From Isoetes taiwanensis (taxonomy: Eukaryota; Streptophyta; Lycopodiopsida; Isoetales; Isoetaceae): a stretch of 64,000 nucleotides of DNA. The position numbers and the translations under genes were made by a program. This document shows, one piece after another, positions 10,791-22,040 of the stretch; position 1 is the stretch's first letter, and every line of letters starts with the position of its first letter. The notes under the pieces were generated by a model. That model was not told the origin of the DNA and did not search any database. It was given only the letters and a program-made list of their open reading frames with translations. Location of the stretch: NCBI GenBank assembly GCA_021234155.1, contig JAJEKV010000022.1:7349961-7413960 (forward strand), read 5' to 3'.

Positions 10791-11312
10791 TGGCTGCTTA
10801 GAAGCATCTGCAATCGCATAATCTGAGCATCGCATAATCCAGAGGAGTCTTACCTTCATTGTCTACAGCATTTGCTATCAAATCATTCGAAAAATCTTCA
10901 GTGTTACATAGCATTGACACAATCTATTTCTGCCCCAGGATTGTTGTCCAGTGCAAAGCTATCCTGTTGGTTTTTGTTCCCTTGCTATTCACAAACTCAA
11001 ATGTCTTTCTTCCCTTGCTGTTTTCCTGGATGAACTTGGCAATTACTTCTTTGCCATTGCCTGCATAGAGGGCTTTGTATATGGCTGGCATTTCACTAAT
11101 GATCTCTTCAATTGAATCTGTTCCTTTCATGTTCTTTGCATACCCATCCTTTCTTGGATCTGCATACCCATCCATTTGTGGCCATTTAGATCCGAGGATT
11201 CAATCTGCAATCCAACCTGCTCCATGGCCCAAAGAGGCTGCTCCAAACTGCCATTGTGTTTGCTTAGATCCAAATGCTTCAAGGCAGGAAATCTCTTGAA
11301 TATTTTAAGCAA
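10790..11312 (-). pseudogene. Ankyrin-repeat protein gene fragment
   Basis: On the minus strand, the block near 11130-10924 reads MPAIYKALYAGNGKEVI, then FVNSKGTK and IALHWTTILGQK, which is an ankyrin helix pair with the usual TALHLA altered. After a stop or frame change it continues NDLIANAVDNEGKTPLDYAM, a second ankyrin repeat start. Repeats of this kind mediate protein contacts. Stops between the blocks and the lack of ends mark a decayed fragment. Confidence 0.5.
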
Positions 11313-11448
11313 TTCTCCTTTAGGGCGTATGCTCTGAACTGATATGGAGCTTCTAGCACGGTTTTAGATGGAAAGAAACCTTTTACATGTAAGGGAAATA
11401 GCATGCCACTGGCTTTCGTCATCCATGAAATGGAAAACAATTTCCCAG

Positions 11449-11773
11449 CAGGGTAAAAGCATGTTAGGGTGTCCCTTAAAAAGTATTATTTAGTGACAAA
11501 AAAAGTACCTAAAAAGGTACCCAGGACTGGGTACTGGGTACCTGTGTAATATCTCAATAAAAGGTATACTCTAAAACTTTTATATATATTTTGGTCTCCA
11601 GTAGCATTATCTTTATCTTAACTTTGAATATTAATGCATCCTTTGACTTTTATTTTGGAATTTTGTACTAGTTTAATGAAAATAAAAATGAGAAAGTACC
11701 CAGTTCTGAAGTACCTAGTGTATGTACTTTTGCAGGTTCCAAAAGTGGTACACCCTAACATGCTTTTACCCAG
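11449..11773. mobile_element. hAT-like MITE with long terminal inverted repeats
   Basis: The left end GGGTAAAAGCATGTTAGGGT (from 11451) is matched by the inverted right end ACCCTAACATGCTTTTACCC (11752-11771), 20 bp perfect and slightly longer with mismatches. Outside lie CAATTTCC and CAATCTTC, a possible 8-bp target duplication with two changes. There is no coding capacity. The interior has a GTACCCAG/CTGGGTAC palindrome. Confidence 0.6.
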
Positions 11774-11929
11774 CAATCTTCCGGAAGCTCCATAGATACG
11801 AAAGGAAAAAAAGATCTGAATGCTGCAACAAAAATTGGGCAAATGGGCTGCCTTCTATGCTGCCTTCTATGCGGAAGATAGGAAACATAAAAAGATAGAG
11901 CTTTGCAAAGAATCTCTGCTTTGCAAAAT

Positions 11930-12015
11930 CAGGAAGTACCTATGCTCTATAAATTAATGTTGTTATGTATTTAGGAAGTACCTATGCTCTATAAATTAAT
12001 GCTATTATGTATTTA
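11930..12015. repeat. Tandem duplication, ~44-bp unit x2
   Basis: AGGAAGTACCTATGCTCTAT and the following AAATTAATG..TTATGTATTT occur twice back to back with a few changes. This is a recent small duplication. Confidence 0.75.
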
Positions 12016-13877
12016 TATTTAATTATTAGTTACAGACATATTAGACTTGTCATGTATTTAGATTTAATTATATGTGATAGACAGAGACCGAATTCAAGAA
12101 CATAGACTGAATTCAGCGCGCAATACAGGTTTGGATATTATTGTGAAGTTTTAGTAGGTTAAAGTAGGTGTTTAAGAATTCTTCTTGCGTATTTGAATTC
12201 AGCGTATTCGAATTAGTAAAGAACAAGTTTCAAATTGTTAAAAATCGAATGTTTTTTTTTTTTTTGGCAAAAGAATAACTCGTTATCACCTCTGGTGATA
12301 ACTCATTATACGTTATTTTCGCGTTAGCCGTTAGCTAACTACTAACTGCTAACTCCCAACTATGCTCTGAATATCTTGAATTGAACTAGATATAAAGCTT
12401 TGTATGCTAGTAGTTTTTCATAAGACGCCTATCCATGTATATATATATAGAAGGATCATTTGATTCTCCCGATCAGCAACTTGCTTATATAGCAGAGGGA
12501 ATTGCATTCGAAATATATTCCAAATATTCCAGGCCATACGGCTGTTTAAAGAGAGGAATTAAACTTCAAGACAGACGACCCAATCCAGAGAATAGAATAG
12601 AATAAAATAGAATAGAGAAGATAGGGCCAATTAGCTAGTCTAAATCTGTCGTAGCCATAGCTAGAACCAGTCATGATTTTTTGGCAAAAGAATTCATACG
12701 GATACCAATGCTTTTAAAACTTAATGTTTTTGTATAGAAAACTAAAAGTGATATCGACATATCCATCCAAGCAAGCCAAGCGAAGGGGCCCTTAATCCAT
12801 CTCTGCTTCTGAAATGGGAAGCTTTTGTTTAATCCAGGAGCCAGAACCCCGTATCACCCAAGATAATGTCACTAGCCCGATCAGCGGAATCCTGGGATTG
12901 TACAGATGTGACAGTTTTTATCACCCACTGTAGACCATAAGGTCGGTTGGATCTTAAAGCATTGCCCTATGATGTCAATTGGAGGGCTACTCAAACAATT
13001 TTTTTTCAAACAAATAGAGTGCCAAACGGAAAAAGAGACCGCATTAGATATGAGTGAAAATAGAGATTCTGAAATGATTGTCAAAGGAGGGTATATGCAG
13101 GGGTTCGCCATAGATTATATATTGAGTTCTATCAACTCAAGCTACCTTGTCTTGGAGATGATATTTTTTATGCGCATAACCAAAGCCTATCATATTGACC
13201 TAAAAACTATCATACTCATATGTAAGAGAATGTAAGATCTTGAAGCATGGATGGGGATAAAATAATAATAAGGACATGCAAGGTCGGGGAAAAGTTAGAA
13301 GACATGTAATTACAAAAAAGATCTAAAGTTCACATCGAAAAAAGACCTATGAGCCTTGTTAGATTGATCATCATCGTGCATATTTTGTCAAATGACTCTA
13401 GACTTATGTAGGAAAAGTAAAACCTTGAAGAGGTTTTATGTGAAAAAAGACATTGTATGCGTTTAAGGACATTTGTCATCATAAAAAGGTGAAAAGGTGA
13501 GTGAGTGAAAAATACAAGAAGGAAATAAAATAATTGCTTTGTAGACAACATTCTTTTATGATTCTGTAGGGATAAATTAAGTGCCAGCTTCCTAGATTTG
13601 GCAAGCTTGTCTTTGTCTGCTAAACCAATCAAGTCCACATGGAAACATTTCGAAGAAGTTGCTCAAAATTTCATCTTTCATAATGCATTAACTTGTCGTT
13701 TGGCGTGTTGAACTATTCAACTCCAGGTGGGATAACGTCTCAAAGAAGTTTCATTTTTATAAAGCACTTGTGTGCTTGGGGTCCACCTAATAAGAAGTGC
13801 ATGTTGTGGAAGCACACGGACAGTTGTATTGCATAAAAGTCGGCAAGTAAGCTGAGGAAGTGCATGAAACTTGATAA
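12016..13877. other. No gene seen
   Basis: Non-coding, mostly AT-rich. It holds a short poly-T near 12251, a GTTATCACC/GGTGATAAC palindrome near 12282 and a few GAATA units near 12594-12616. Confidence 0.5.
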
Positions 13878-14167
13878 GGGCACGTTCCCATGGGTTCACC
13901 TCGAGGTCGCGTAGTTCCTATGTGGCAAAAGCAAGGTTGTCATTAAAGGCAACTTTGATTTTTTTGAAATGCAAGATCATTTCCGAAAAGTCGAGTCTGT
14001 GTCTCTGTTTTGTCTTTTAACGAATACAATCGATAAAGATTGAACAAGCCAGTTTCTCTCTTAGACAAAGGTGCTCCAGTTTCTTCGCTACATGATAACA
14101 TGCATCTTTGGAGCTTCAATCTCAACCTTGCTATTTTGCATTCAAGATGGCTCATGGGAACGTGCCC
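13878..14167. mobile_element. PIF/Harbinger (Tourist-like) MITE
   Basis: The 290-bp element has terminal inverted repeats GGGCACGTTCCCATG at the left and CATGGGAACGTGCCC at the right, 15 bp perfect. It is flanked by TAA on both sides (13875-13877 and 14168-14170). A 3-bp TAA/TTA duplication and ends starting with GGG are the signature of Tourist-type MITEs. It has no transposase and is mobilised in trans if at all. Confidence 0.8.
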
Positions 14168-14170
14168 TAA

Positions 14171-15600
14171 GTAAGATGAGAAAGTGCTTGACTTTGAGAG
14201 ACATCATGATGTAGAAGCAACAGTAAAGATAACAATCTTATAGATGAAAACAATAGAAAACTCTTTATTGGTAGGCGACCGACTCTTTGGCAGGTGACTT
14301 ATAGAGAAGGGTTGGCATATTATAATCATTGGGGAAAAAATGTATATGTTGGAAAAGGTACGAGGGCGCATCCCCATTAGGCCAAATTGGATGCCCTACA
14401 TTGTAGTAAATCTAGTTGTAGAAAAGCGCTTTCACGTTCTTTCTCCATCTGATTATTTACGTGCTAGGGAACCACCCCGTTTGAGGGGTTTCCGGGGGGA
14501 AACCACCGCTTGCGACGGCGCCGCTGCCAGTTTCCTGCCGGAAACCCCAAAAACCGGGCGGCTCCCAGCCGTAATCTGCCAGTAGGTGGAAATTCCGTGC
14601 GTCACTTTTTTTATTTCTATTTTTTGGTCCGGCTATGGCGGAGCTCCGAGCTTTGGCAATGGCGATCTCTCGGTTCCTGGGGGCACTTGATCTCATTTCA
14701 ACATTTTTGAGGTCTTGCTTTATGGTGCTTGCTGTATATCTTGTCTTTTTTTCATTTGCTTTATCTTTTATTTAACATCTTACCTGTTGTGCTGCAGATA
14801 TGGAGATCTTGACGCCAAATATGGCGGAAACAGGTGACAGATCGTGAAATGGAGCTATTGATGCATTCTGTGCTGTCTTTTGTTGAAAAAGAGAAGTAGA
14901 TCTTTATCTGAAAGTTATCCGGCCAACAAAGCTTTTCAAACAGTTTTTCTGTCGTCCCATTCATCGGCCTTAGACGTATGTCCAGTAGCCCATACTTTTT
15001 AAACTCTTGGAATAAATCTTCTTCCGGAATGCTCTGTTCTGAGATCTTCTTCCGGATATGAAAGTTGCTTCCGGTAGGGGACAAAACAGAGAAGCCACAA
15101 TCTTTGGAACAGTTTGCTTTTTGGCACCAAATGCTTTTGCAGAAGTCGAAAATATGAGAAATCTCAAAGCCTCAGACATCGACATGCAAAGTTAACATGC
15201 AGCATTGGTTTTTTTTATTTTCAATCTTCTTAAATTAGGCTTTGATTCTTTGTGGCAGCCCGATTTCTACTGTGCATACCTTGTATATCTGAGAATAAGT
15301 CTGCTGCTTTGTGCTCTGAAGAAATGCATGGGTTACAAAGCCCCTTTTGTTCCTCATCTTGAACTCGGGTTTTGTTGTTCAGTGTCAAAAAATTGTGGCG
15401 GTGCCGTCTAAGCGGCGCCACCAGAAACCACAAGCCAAAAATTACCTATTTTAAACAATCAAGGAAAAATCGAGGTACTGGTGGTTTACATGGCAAATTG
15501 ATTGCAACCTTCCTTAGGCAATTGCTTCACGTAAAACCCTATTGACCATAGCTTGCGGGTAAAAATATCTAAGTGTTGCCCTCTGGATAAGAGAAAGCAC
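14171..15600. other. No recognised gene; one GC-rich island
   Basis: About 14460-14700 is GC-rich with GGTTTCC/GGAAACC inverted words. On the minus strand near 15180-14760, short open blocks (PEATFISGRRSQNRAFRKK; FQEFKKYGLLDIRLRP) overlap in two frames. They may be a decayed gene, but I do not recognise it. Confidence 0.35.
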
Positions 15601-15608
15601 CTCTGGGC

Positions 15609-15825
15609 CAGGGTTCGAAAAATATTTGAGGTATAACCAAAAAATTTGCCTGTGTATATTAGTGTATACTGGATTTCCTATATGCTAAAGTTCAAATATA
15701 CCGGATTTTACATATAAACTCTTCTTTTGCTACTATTGTTTTTCTCAGCATGCAAAAGCATCAACCGAAATATAAGAACTCCAACCGGTAATCCTCGAGC
15801 CTAACCCCCACTTTTTCGATCCCTG
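15609..15825. mobile_element. hAT-like MITE with perfect 8-bp target duplication
   Basis: The 217-bp element has ends CAGGGTTCGAAAAAT (left) and CTTTTTCGATCCCTG (right, inverted). It is flanked by CTCTGGGC at 15601-15608 and again at 15826-15833. An 8-bp duplication and CAGGG ends fit the hAT superfamily. The perfect duplication suggests a fairly recent insertion. Similar ends and size occur in the element at 34165-34382. Confidence 0.8.
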
Positions 15826-15930
15826 CTCTGGGCTTGATTCTGGAGGGGAAACCTTGCCAACCCGTGGAAGGGGAGGCTAGATTAACCCTCCATAATCCAT
15901 AATCAAGCCCAACAAGGCTTTTACTCAGCA

Positions 15931-16109
15931 TAAAGGATGGTTGGGTCCAATCTAGGTGCCACGTGTCAAGCAGGCAATAGTCAACATTAAGAAAAGAGGT
16001 AAAAAGAAATAGAAGAGTGACTTGCTACCTTGTTTTTCGGGTTTGAAAATGGTACACCTGTCACGATTTGATTGAAAGAAAATGCTAAATTGTGCCCAGC
16101 CATCCTTTA
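15931..16109. repeat. Possible small inverted-repeat element
   Basis: TAAAGGATGGTTGGGTCC at 15931 is matched by GTGCCCAGCCATCCTTTA ending at 16109. No clear target duplication is seen. It could be a MITE or chance. Confidence 0.35.
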
Positions 16110-17094
16110 CGTCTTCAAGTGTGGCCTCCGTTTGTGCAAACCTCCCTTGGCGACCATTGTCGGCATTGCCTATGTGGCATGGCATAAAAATTGCTCTCTT
16201 TTACATGGCATAATTTTTATTGGAAGCTAGAACCTATTTTGCTTGAGAAAATTTCGAGTCCTGGCTAGCTTTTTTTTGTCTTATAATAGCTAACTAGAAA
16301 AAGTACTATCTATCTATCTACCTATTTTAATTTTGCGCAGATGACATGGCAGAATGAGGTGGCCACTTCCTAGGTGGAGTTAAGAAACCACGTCAAGCGC
16401 ATAAAGCACTAAAAATGCTCTGTATTTATTGGCGATGGAGAATGGAGAAAGTGGGGGCAGATCCGTCAAACAGGCCCCTCTATTTTTCCACCATGTCCTC
16501 AACAAATCGTCACTTGTCTGACAGATCAGTTTGGATTTTGCCCAACCCATTTGTCTATATCTTGCTCCGTCTTTTCCTCCACTGATCACCTACTTGTGTA
16601 GAAATTTCTCGGGTTTTTGCTAGAAATTGTGTTTCTGCAGCAAAATCTTTTGATCTTTGTTCCTTTGCAGTCAATTCCTCAAATCCGGCGGGCCAAACAT
16701 GGTGGTCTTCTAAGAAATTTCTTCGTCGTGAGTCCAGCCGCCAGGTCTGTCCGTGGGATAAGGGAATAACCCCTTTTTTTTATTGGTCAAGACCTAAAAG
16801 CTTTGGATCTAGTCTACGACGCGGTTTCTGATTTGTTGGGGCACTAGACAAGGTCTTGATTCTTCGGCCTTCTGTCACATCCTTCCCGCCCCGTTCTTGC
16901 ATGCTTCTTGTGTGGATTATATTGCCATTTGCTTCTGTTTTGCCTCTCAAGGTTTTGGGAAAATTCGGATTCGCAATTAAGACGGAACAATTCTTGCCAA
17001 GTTGGGAAAAGAAATAGCTTATCTAAGTTCCAGAGTGGATTCCGGCATGAAATATCGGTGAAGGAAAACAGAATTCAGAACATAGAAAGAGAAT
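16110..17094. other. Upstream region of the phytolongin gene
   Basis: No coding sequence. It contains a short ATCT microsatellite at 16308-16320 and an inverted CCAAT (ATTGG) near 16780. The last few hundred bases are probably promoter and 5' untranslated region. Confidence 0.4.
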
Positions 17095-17934
17095 ATGGGT
17101 CTTCCGGTTTTGATATATTATGCATCTGTAGTAAGGGGTTCAACCATACTTGTAGAATATAAAAATGGCAGGAAGGATATGGCGCCTGTGGCCACTGATT
17201 GTTTGAAAAAAATCCCATCTCTGCACAGCAGGTTTACATACACAAAGAAGAGAAGGATTTTTATCTGTCTAAACGATTTTGGTTTTACATTTGCAGCTAT
17301 AATCGACGAATCCCTGGGCAAGACAGAAGGGTTTTCATATTTAGAGCAAGCGAGGGATGAATTCAAACATCTATTGCAAAAAAATGGCTTAACAGAAACA
17401 GAAGGGGGGTTGCTTCATGTTCCGCCAACAGTGTACAAAGATTTTCATTTAGTGTTGAAGGAATTATCAAAGCCTCTTGTAGGTGTTCCACAGAAAGAAA
17501 TTGATGGCCTAAGAAGAGGGGTTGATCCTGATTTATTAAGTGCAGAATTTTCCAGGTCTCCTTCTGAAGCAGATCCGTTGGTTAGAGATCCAGTTCATTC
17601 TGATGGACATGTAGAAAAAGGACCAAGTACAATCTGGCCATGTCCATCCCTGTCTAGAGGTAAGTCTTCTAAGGTTGAAAAAAGAGCTGAGAGTCCTATT
17701 AGAATTAAAGAAAGTTCTGCAATTCAAAGCCCTCAAAGAATTGAAGTTGTTGTTCAAAGCCCTACTAGAGTTAAAAAGACTGAGAGTTTCAAACTCAGAG
17801 CAGCTAAAGCAGAAGAAGCAAATGCGCTATGGTGGCGCAAGCTTAAGATCATTCTGGCACTTGACGTGTTTATAGTTTTGCTTCTTTTCTTCATCTGGCT
17901 AGGGATCTGCAAGGGCTTTCAGTGTGTTAAATAA
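17095..17934 (+). CDS. Phytolongin (Phyl-type longin-domain protein)
   Basis: A single exon of 279 codons starts at ATG 17095. Residues ~1-130 form a longin domain: LIYYASVVRGSTILVEY at the start, LKKIPSLHSRFTYTKKRR in the middle, then GFTFAAIIDESLG and FLEQ-like SYLEQARDEFKHLL. Residues ~165-250 are a polar Ser/Pro/Lys-rich linker with repeated QSP motifs. Residues ~250-275 are one hydrophobic helix (LALDVFIVLLLFFIWLGIC) before a short KGFQCVK tail. Phytolongins are plant-specific longins in which the SNARE motif is replaced by another region. They are C-terminally anchored in secretory or plasma membranes, and a trafficking role is inferred for the family. No SNARE heptads are visible, which agrees. 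There are no frame breaks; this is the best intact plus-strand gene in the window. Confidence 0.85.
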   Translation: MGLPVLIYYASVVRGSTILVEYKNGRKDMAPVATDCLKKIPSLHSRFTYTKKRRIFICLNDFGFTFAAIIDESLGKTEGFSYLEQARDEFKHLLQKNGLTETEGGLLHVPPTVYKDFHLVLKELSKPLVGVPQKEIDGLRRGVDPDLLSAEFSRSPSEADPLVRDPVHSDGHVEKGPSTIWPCPSLSRGKSSKVEKRAESPIRIKESSAIQSPQRIEVVVQSPTRVKKTESFKLRAAKAEEANALWWRKLKIILALDVFIVLLLFFIWLGICKGFQCVK

Positions 17935-18690
17935 GAAAAAATTCCACCTTGGTTTTTGTTTTGAAGAAAGCATTCTGATATTCCTATGAAAAGTTTTGAA
18001 GTTGGATTGCAGTAGAAGGTCTGAAGTAACATAGAATCTGCTGTTACAAGTTCACCTCCTGGAAACATGTGAATATGATGCATCTTGAGAGATTTTTCAG
18101 GAGTCAAATCAGTATTCCAGAAACTGTGAAATAGGATTATCATAAGCACAGAGATTGAGCCTTGATTCAACCGATTTTTTCTGATCTGGAGACTGGTTTC
18201 TATCCATTGATTGGAATTGGTCTTTGTTTGGACAGGATTTCAGCAGAATGTTAATATATGAGAAACAAAAATATTTCAGCAGTTGTGCAGGACCTCTAAC
18301 TGAGCCATTCCTGGATTGCAATTGAACATCAATCAGATATGCATGTCCAAATCCAAGATGGATGTTGGAATCTTCAATTGCAGCGTAATAGCAGATTTTT
18401 CTTTCTTGTAAATCTCCAAGTGTTTGGTGAAGAAGACAGTCAATGGTTTGTGAAGTCGCTGTTTGAAACTGCCAATCAATACAATTTTACTTTGTGTGGT
18501 ACACTTTTAAGCCAAGTCTTGAAATTTGTAAACTTAATGTTGGACTTTCAAATCCCAATGTCCCTTTTTCTTATGGTAGTATAGTATGGTTTGTTAGCAT
18601 GAGGCTAGAACTTTTCTAAGGAAAATCCAAATAAAGAAAAGCGCAGTTTCTTGCCTTTTCAGAGGGCGGCCCTTGATCACCACATAGAAG
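17935..18690. other. 3' flank of phytolongin
   Basis: Non-coding; probably includes the 3' untranslated region. No clear poly(A) signal stands out. Confidence 0.35.
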
Positions 18691-18699
18691 GTGGTCAAT

Positions 18700-19430
18700 A
18701 TGAACGATGCTCGTCTCCCTAACCTAGCTTATATCATGGCAATGGGGCCGCAACGCCTCAAGGCCTGCTGGAGGGAAAAGAGGCTCAATAGTTGGCTAGA
18801 TGGAATGTGCAGAGCACAGGCGCATACATGTGCAAATAGAGGCAGATCGTCATAGCTCGAGGCAATATCTTGACACTTGCTTCCTCAACAAGTTCTGGAA
18901 TGCCAGTGCCCTTGAACAGGTCAAGACAGCACATTACCGACGTCACATAAATTTCATATTGGAATGGGGCCCGCAATGCTACCTACGTATCTATTTGCCA
19001 ATGAAAAGGCACAGACTCATTGCCTCCATTCGCACAGGGGCACACCATCTTCGAATTAAGAGGGGCAGATGGATTGGTAAGTCACACCAAGACACTCTTT
19101 GTCAATGCTGCCAAATGGGAGTCATTGAGGATGAATCTCATACCCTTCAAAGCGACCCAGCATATGATCAAATCCAGATGCGCTATGCTGAGTTGGTCAT
19201 GCCTAGCCAACCGCTACATGTGACATTGAGCATGCCTTTCGTACGGACGTTGTGATCATACCTTCAAGAGGTCATGGATATGAGAGATCAGCTATGTCCT
19301 CGAGCACACACTTGACATGTATATATACAGCGGTAATAAGTTTACTGCGCTCCTTCATTGGGTTCCATAGGCCGATTGATCTCCGTAGATGAAAAAAAAT
19401 CATTCATTCATTCTTTCTTTCTTTCTTAAA
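18700..19430 (+). mobile_element. LINE (non-LTR retrotransposon) 3' remnant
   Basis: The open block 18800-19255 reads VKTAHYRRHINFILEWGP, PMKRHRLIASIRTGAHHLRI, then DTLCQCCQMGVIEDESHTL. This fits the C-terminal zinc-binding region (C..CC...DE.H.L) found after the reverse transcriptase of plant LINEs. The RT itself is absent, as expected of a 5'-truncated copy. At 19401-19426 the sequence ends in ATTC/TTCT short repeats, which may be its 3' tail. Confidence 0.55.
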
Positions 19431-21440
19431 GTTTTTCGCATATATAAGATGAATATGAAAAATATTTCTCGCCTATCCCAGACTCTTTTTTGTTAGTCTG
19501 TGCTTCACTCTTCTTGATGACTTTCTTCTGGCATCATCGAAGAAGTCTAGCTCTAGTTGTAGCGAAGAAAAAATCTTATCATCCCACTTTCAATTCTAAT
19601 TTTTAACCATTTCTAAGAATAATCCAAGTTAAGAAGTCTGCGAGTTGGCGAAAAAAGTTAATGCTTCTCTTTGGTCAATATGTGAACTTTATTTTCTGGA
19701 TTTTTAAATTTTCTAGAAAAAAATTAATTTTGGTTCCCTAAAAGATATTTTGGCCAATTATGGTCTCCTTTCCATGGAAAAAAAGAAAAATTGGAGGAAT
19801 TTTTGGTTAAAGCTTGGCCAACTATGGCAAACTTAGGTCTGTGTGCCCGCATTTGAAAATTTTTACCAATTCTACTTTAGACTTAAGACATACTTTTGAC
19901 ACTAATACCAACCAACTCCATTAGGAGCTCCACGAAGCAGGATGAGCCTAAGGTACAAGACCTTATGGTTCTGATATCAATGAAACACACCTCGACCCTC
20001 TTACGTGGGGTGAACCACGTATAAGGGGAGAATATATGTCGGGGTCCAGCAAATACCCATGCCCTAGCTTACTTTTGGATACTACCTATAAAAGGAGTTT
20101 GGGTATTGAGACGCAGGCCTTTTTCTCGAACAAGACAAGAATACTTACTGATTGGCTGGCCAGTTAGATGCAAATAGGCTAGGGTTCCACTTTCGTCTGT
20201 CCCTATCCCACAAGCCCTGTGAGGATATGATCGAACATGAACTCTGGAGGCGGCATGTGGGGCTTGAAGACCACAATGCATGTAGCAAAGCCCTTAATAC
20301 TATCCTCCAAGATCCAGGTACTGCCAAGACATACTTCTTGATGATCCGACTGTGCATAGAGTCTAGGGGCCCTTCTGTATCTGTAGGTTCGCATCGCTTT
20401 ATAGACCTTAGGCAAGCCAATTCAGCTTAGGACTAATATGCCGAATTTGAGTTCGAAAACATGCAATTTATAGTGACTATACACCAGTCGTACACGTACA
20501 TAGATGAACCTTGCAGCTCCCTCGAGGGTGGTTATACACCAGTCCCCCTGTCCCATTGCTGTCATCCCCAACTAGCAAGAGAAGCTCATCACTGCTAGTT
20601 GAGCTAGACCACTCATAGAAGGCTTCTATATAGCTTGTGACAATCCATACATGTGGGCTTGATTTGGGAGCTGCAAAGGTTCGTGACCTCCAGAACTAGA
20701 AAAATACTAGATCCTTCCATGAGATGCATGGGTAGAGCTTAAGAGTAATGTCCAAAGAGATCATCCATCTAGTTCATCCATGCAAAAAGATCATATATCT
20801 AGTCTTAAAACTCCATTCTGACTGACCCACAAACAGACTTAAGCCAGTAAAGAGCAAACGGGAATAGAGCATTGACCTAGAAGTATCCATGCTTCACGAT
20901 GAATGAGCTGCTATAGTGAAGAGCAAGCTGCTAAGATGACGATGGAGTTGCTAGAAGGAGAGAGCTAGCTGGTGCCCAGATCATAGGAGAAGTTAGTCAA
21001 AGTGTGAAAGACAAACTAGTGATTCATTATCGGGTTAAGACATACAAAAGGGTATATGCATATAAATAGGGTACAAAGGGGTCTAACATGCATATGGATG
21101 TGTATCAGGTCTATCCTATGGTTCTTGTAGTTGCTTGGAAACCACGTACCCTTCCCACATCATTCCATAGAGGTGTCCATGATGGTCCAAGAGCCTGAAA
21201 TAGTGAAGTAACATCCCGCATTATATGTATAATATAGGTATAAGTGCGAGGAGTGTTAAAAACTCAGGTCATTTCCATCGTCTGTTGAAGATTGATGCCA
21301 CTTCCACCTTTAGTTGAGGTTGATTTCCTGTTATTTTGTTATCTTTTACCCGATAATATGGGAATCTTGAGAATAGAGGAAATTGAATCTTCCCAAGTTA
21401 ATTATATCATATAACATAACATATGTTCTTATGTTTGTCG
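19431..21440. other. Repeat-rich non-coding region
   Basis: No gene seen. 20152-20240 (AGTTAGATGCAAATAGGCTA, then GGGTTCCACTTTCGTCTGTC) has a diverged partner at 23065-23140, so it is a dispersed repeat. At 19970-19983 the inverse of TGATATCAGAACC resembles a minus-strand iMet primer-binding site of an LTR element, but no LTR could be delimited. Confidence 0.4.
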
Positions 21441-21447
21441 TACTCAA

Positions 21448-21850
21448 TCCGACCGTTGATCCGAGATCCTACGGCTCACGTGGCTTTGGGATGTATCGTA
21501 CGGCCCAGATGGCTTGGGAGTTTGTATCAGATTATATATAAGCGATCCTACGGTCCAGGTTGATTTGATCCTGATCGTCGGTCCGAGATCCTACGGCTCA
21601 CGTTGCTTTGGCACACATCCTACGGTGCACATGGCTTTGGGAATTATATGCAATCGATCCTACGGTCCAGGTTCTTCTTGATCCTGATCGTCGATCCAAG
21701 ATCTTACGGCTCATGTGGCTTGGCACATATCCTACGGTGCACATGGCTTTGGGAATTATATGTAATCGATCCTATGGCTCATGTTGCTTTCATCTGGTAA
21801 GATCTCGACCCTTGATCGGGTCCAAGATCCTATGGCCCAAGTTGCATGCT
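21448..21850. repeat. Tandem array, ~113-126-bp unit, about 3.5 copies
   Basis: The unit start (TCCGAGATCCTACGGCTCACG and variants) recurs at about 21461, 21583, 21696 and 21822. Each unit also holds ATCCTACGGTSCA and GGCTTTGGGAATTATAT. The copies differ by several bases and small indels. It abuts the tRNA-like SINE head at 21.9 kb. Confidence 0.75.
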
Positions 21851-21884
21851 CATCCCTTAAGGAGAGGCTTTTAAAATTTTTATG

Positions 21885-21952
21885 TTGTATGGGGGATTCG
21901 AACCCTAGCCATCAACCCCCCAACCCCCCATTCTAACCATTAGACCAAGCAT
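21885..21952 (-). mobile_element. tRNA-like SINE head or tRNA pseudogene
   Basis: On the minus strand TGGTCTAATGG (A-box-like) is followed about 35 nt later by GGTTCGAATCC, a perfect B box of the RNA polymerase III promoter. The stretch between them is G-rich and does not form an anticodon arm, so it is not a working tRNA. The tandem array lies immediately downstream of it on the minus strand, so the two could form one SINE-derived unit. Confidence 0.5.
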
Positions 21953-22040
21953 TAATTTCATAAATAATTTGTATTTCAAATATACTTAAGGGTTCCATTA
22001 AGATAAAATAGACTATCATATTCTAGCTAGTTCAAAGTAA

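Noticed and set aside
19965-19985. LTR element anchored on a TGATATCAGAACC primer site (minus strand)
   Set aside because: The primer site is imperfect and no LTR pair, gag or pol could be found around it.
21885-21952. Functional tRNA gene on the minus strand
   Set aside because: The A and B boxes are fine, but the G-rich middle cannot form an anticodon arm and the acceptor stem does not pair.
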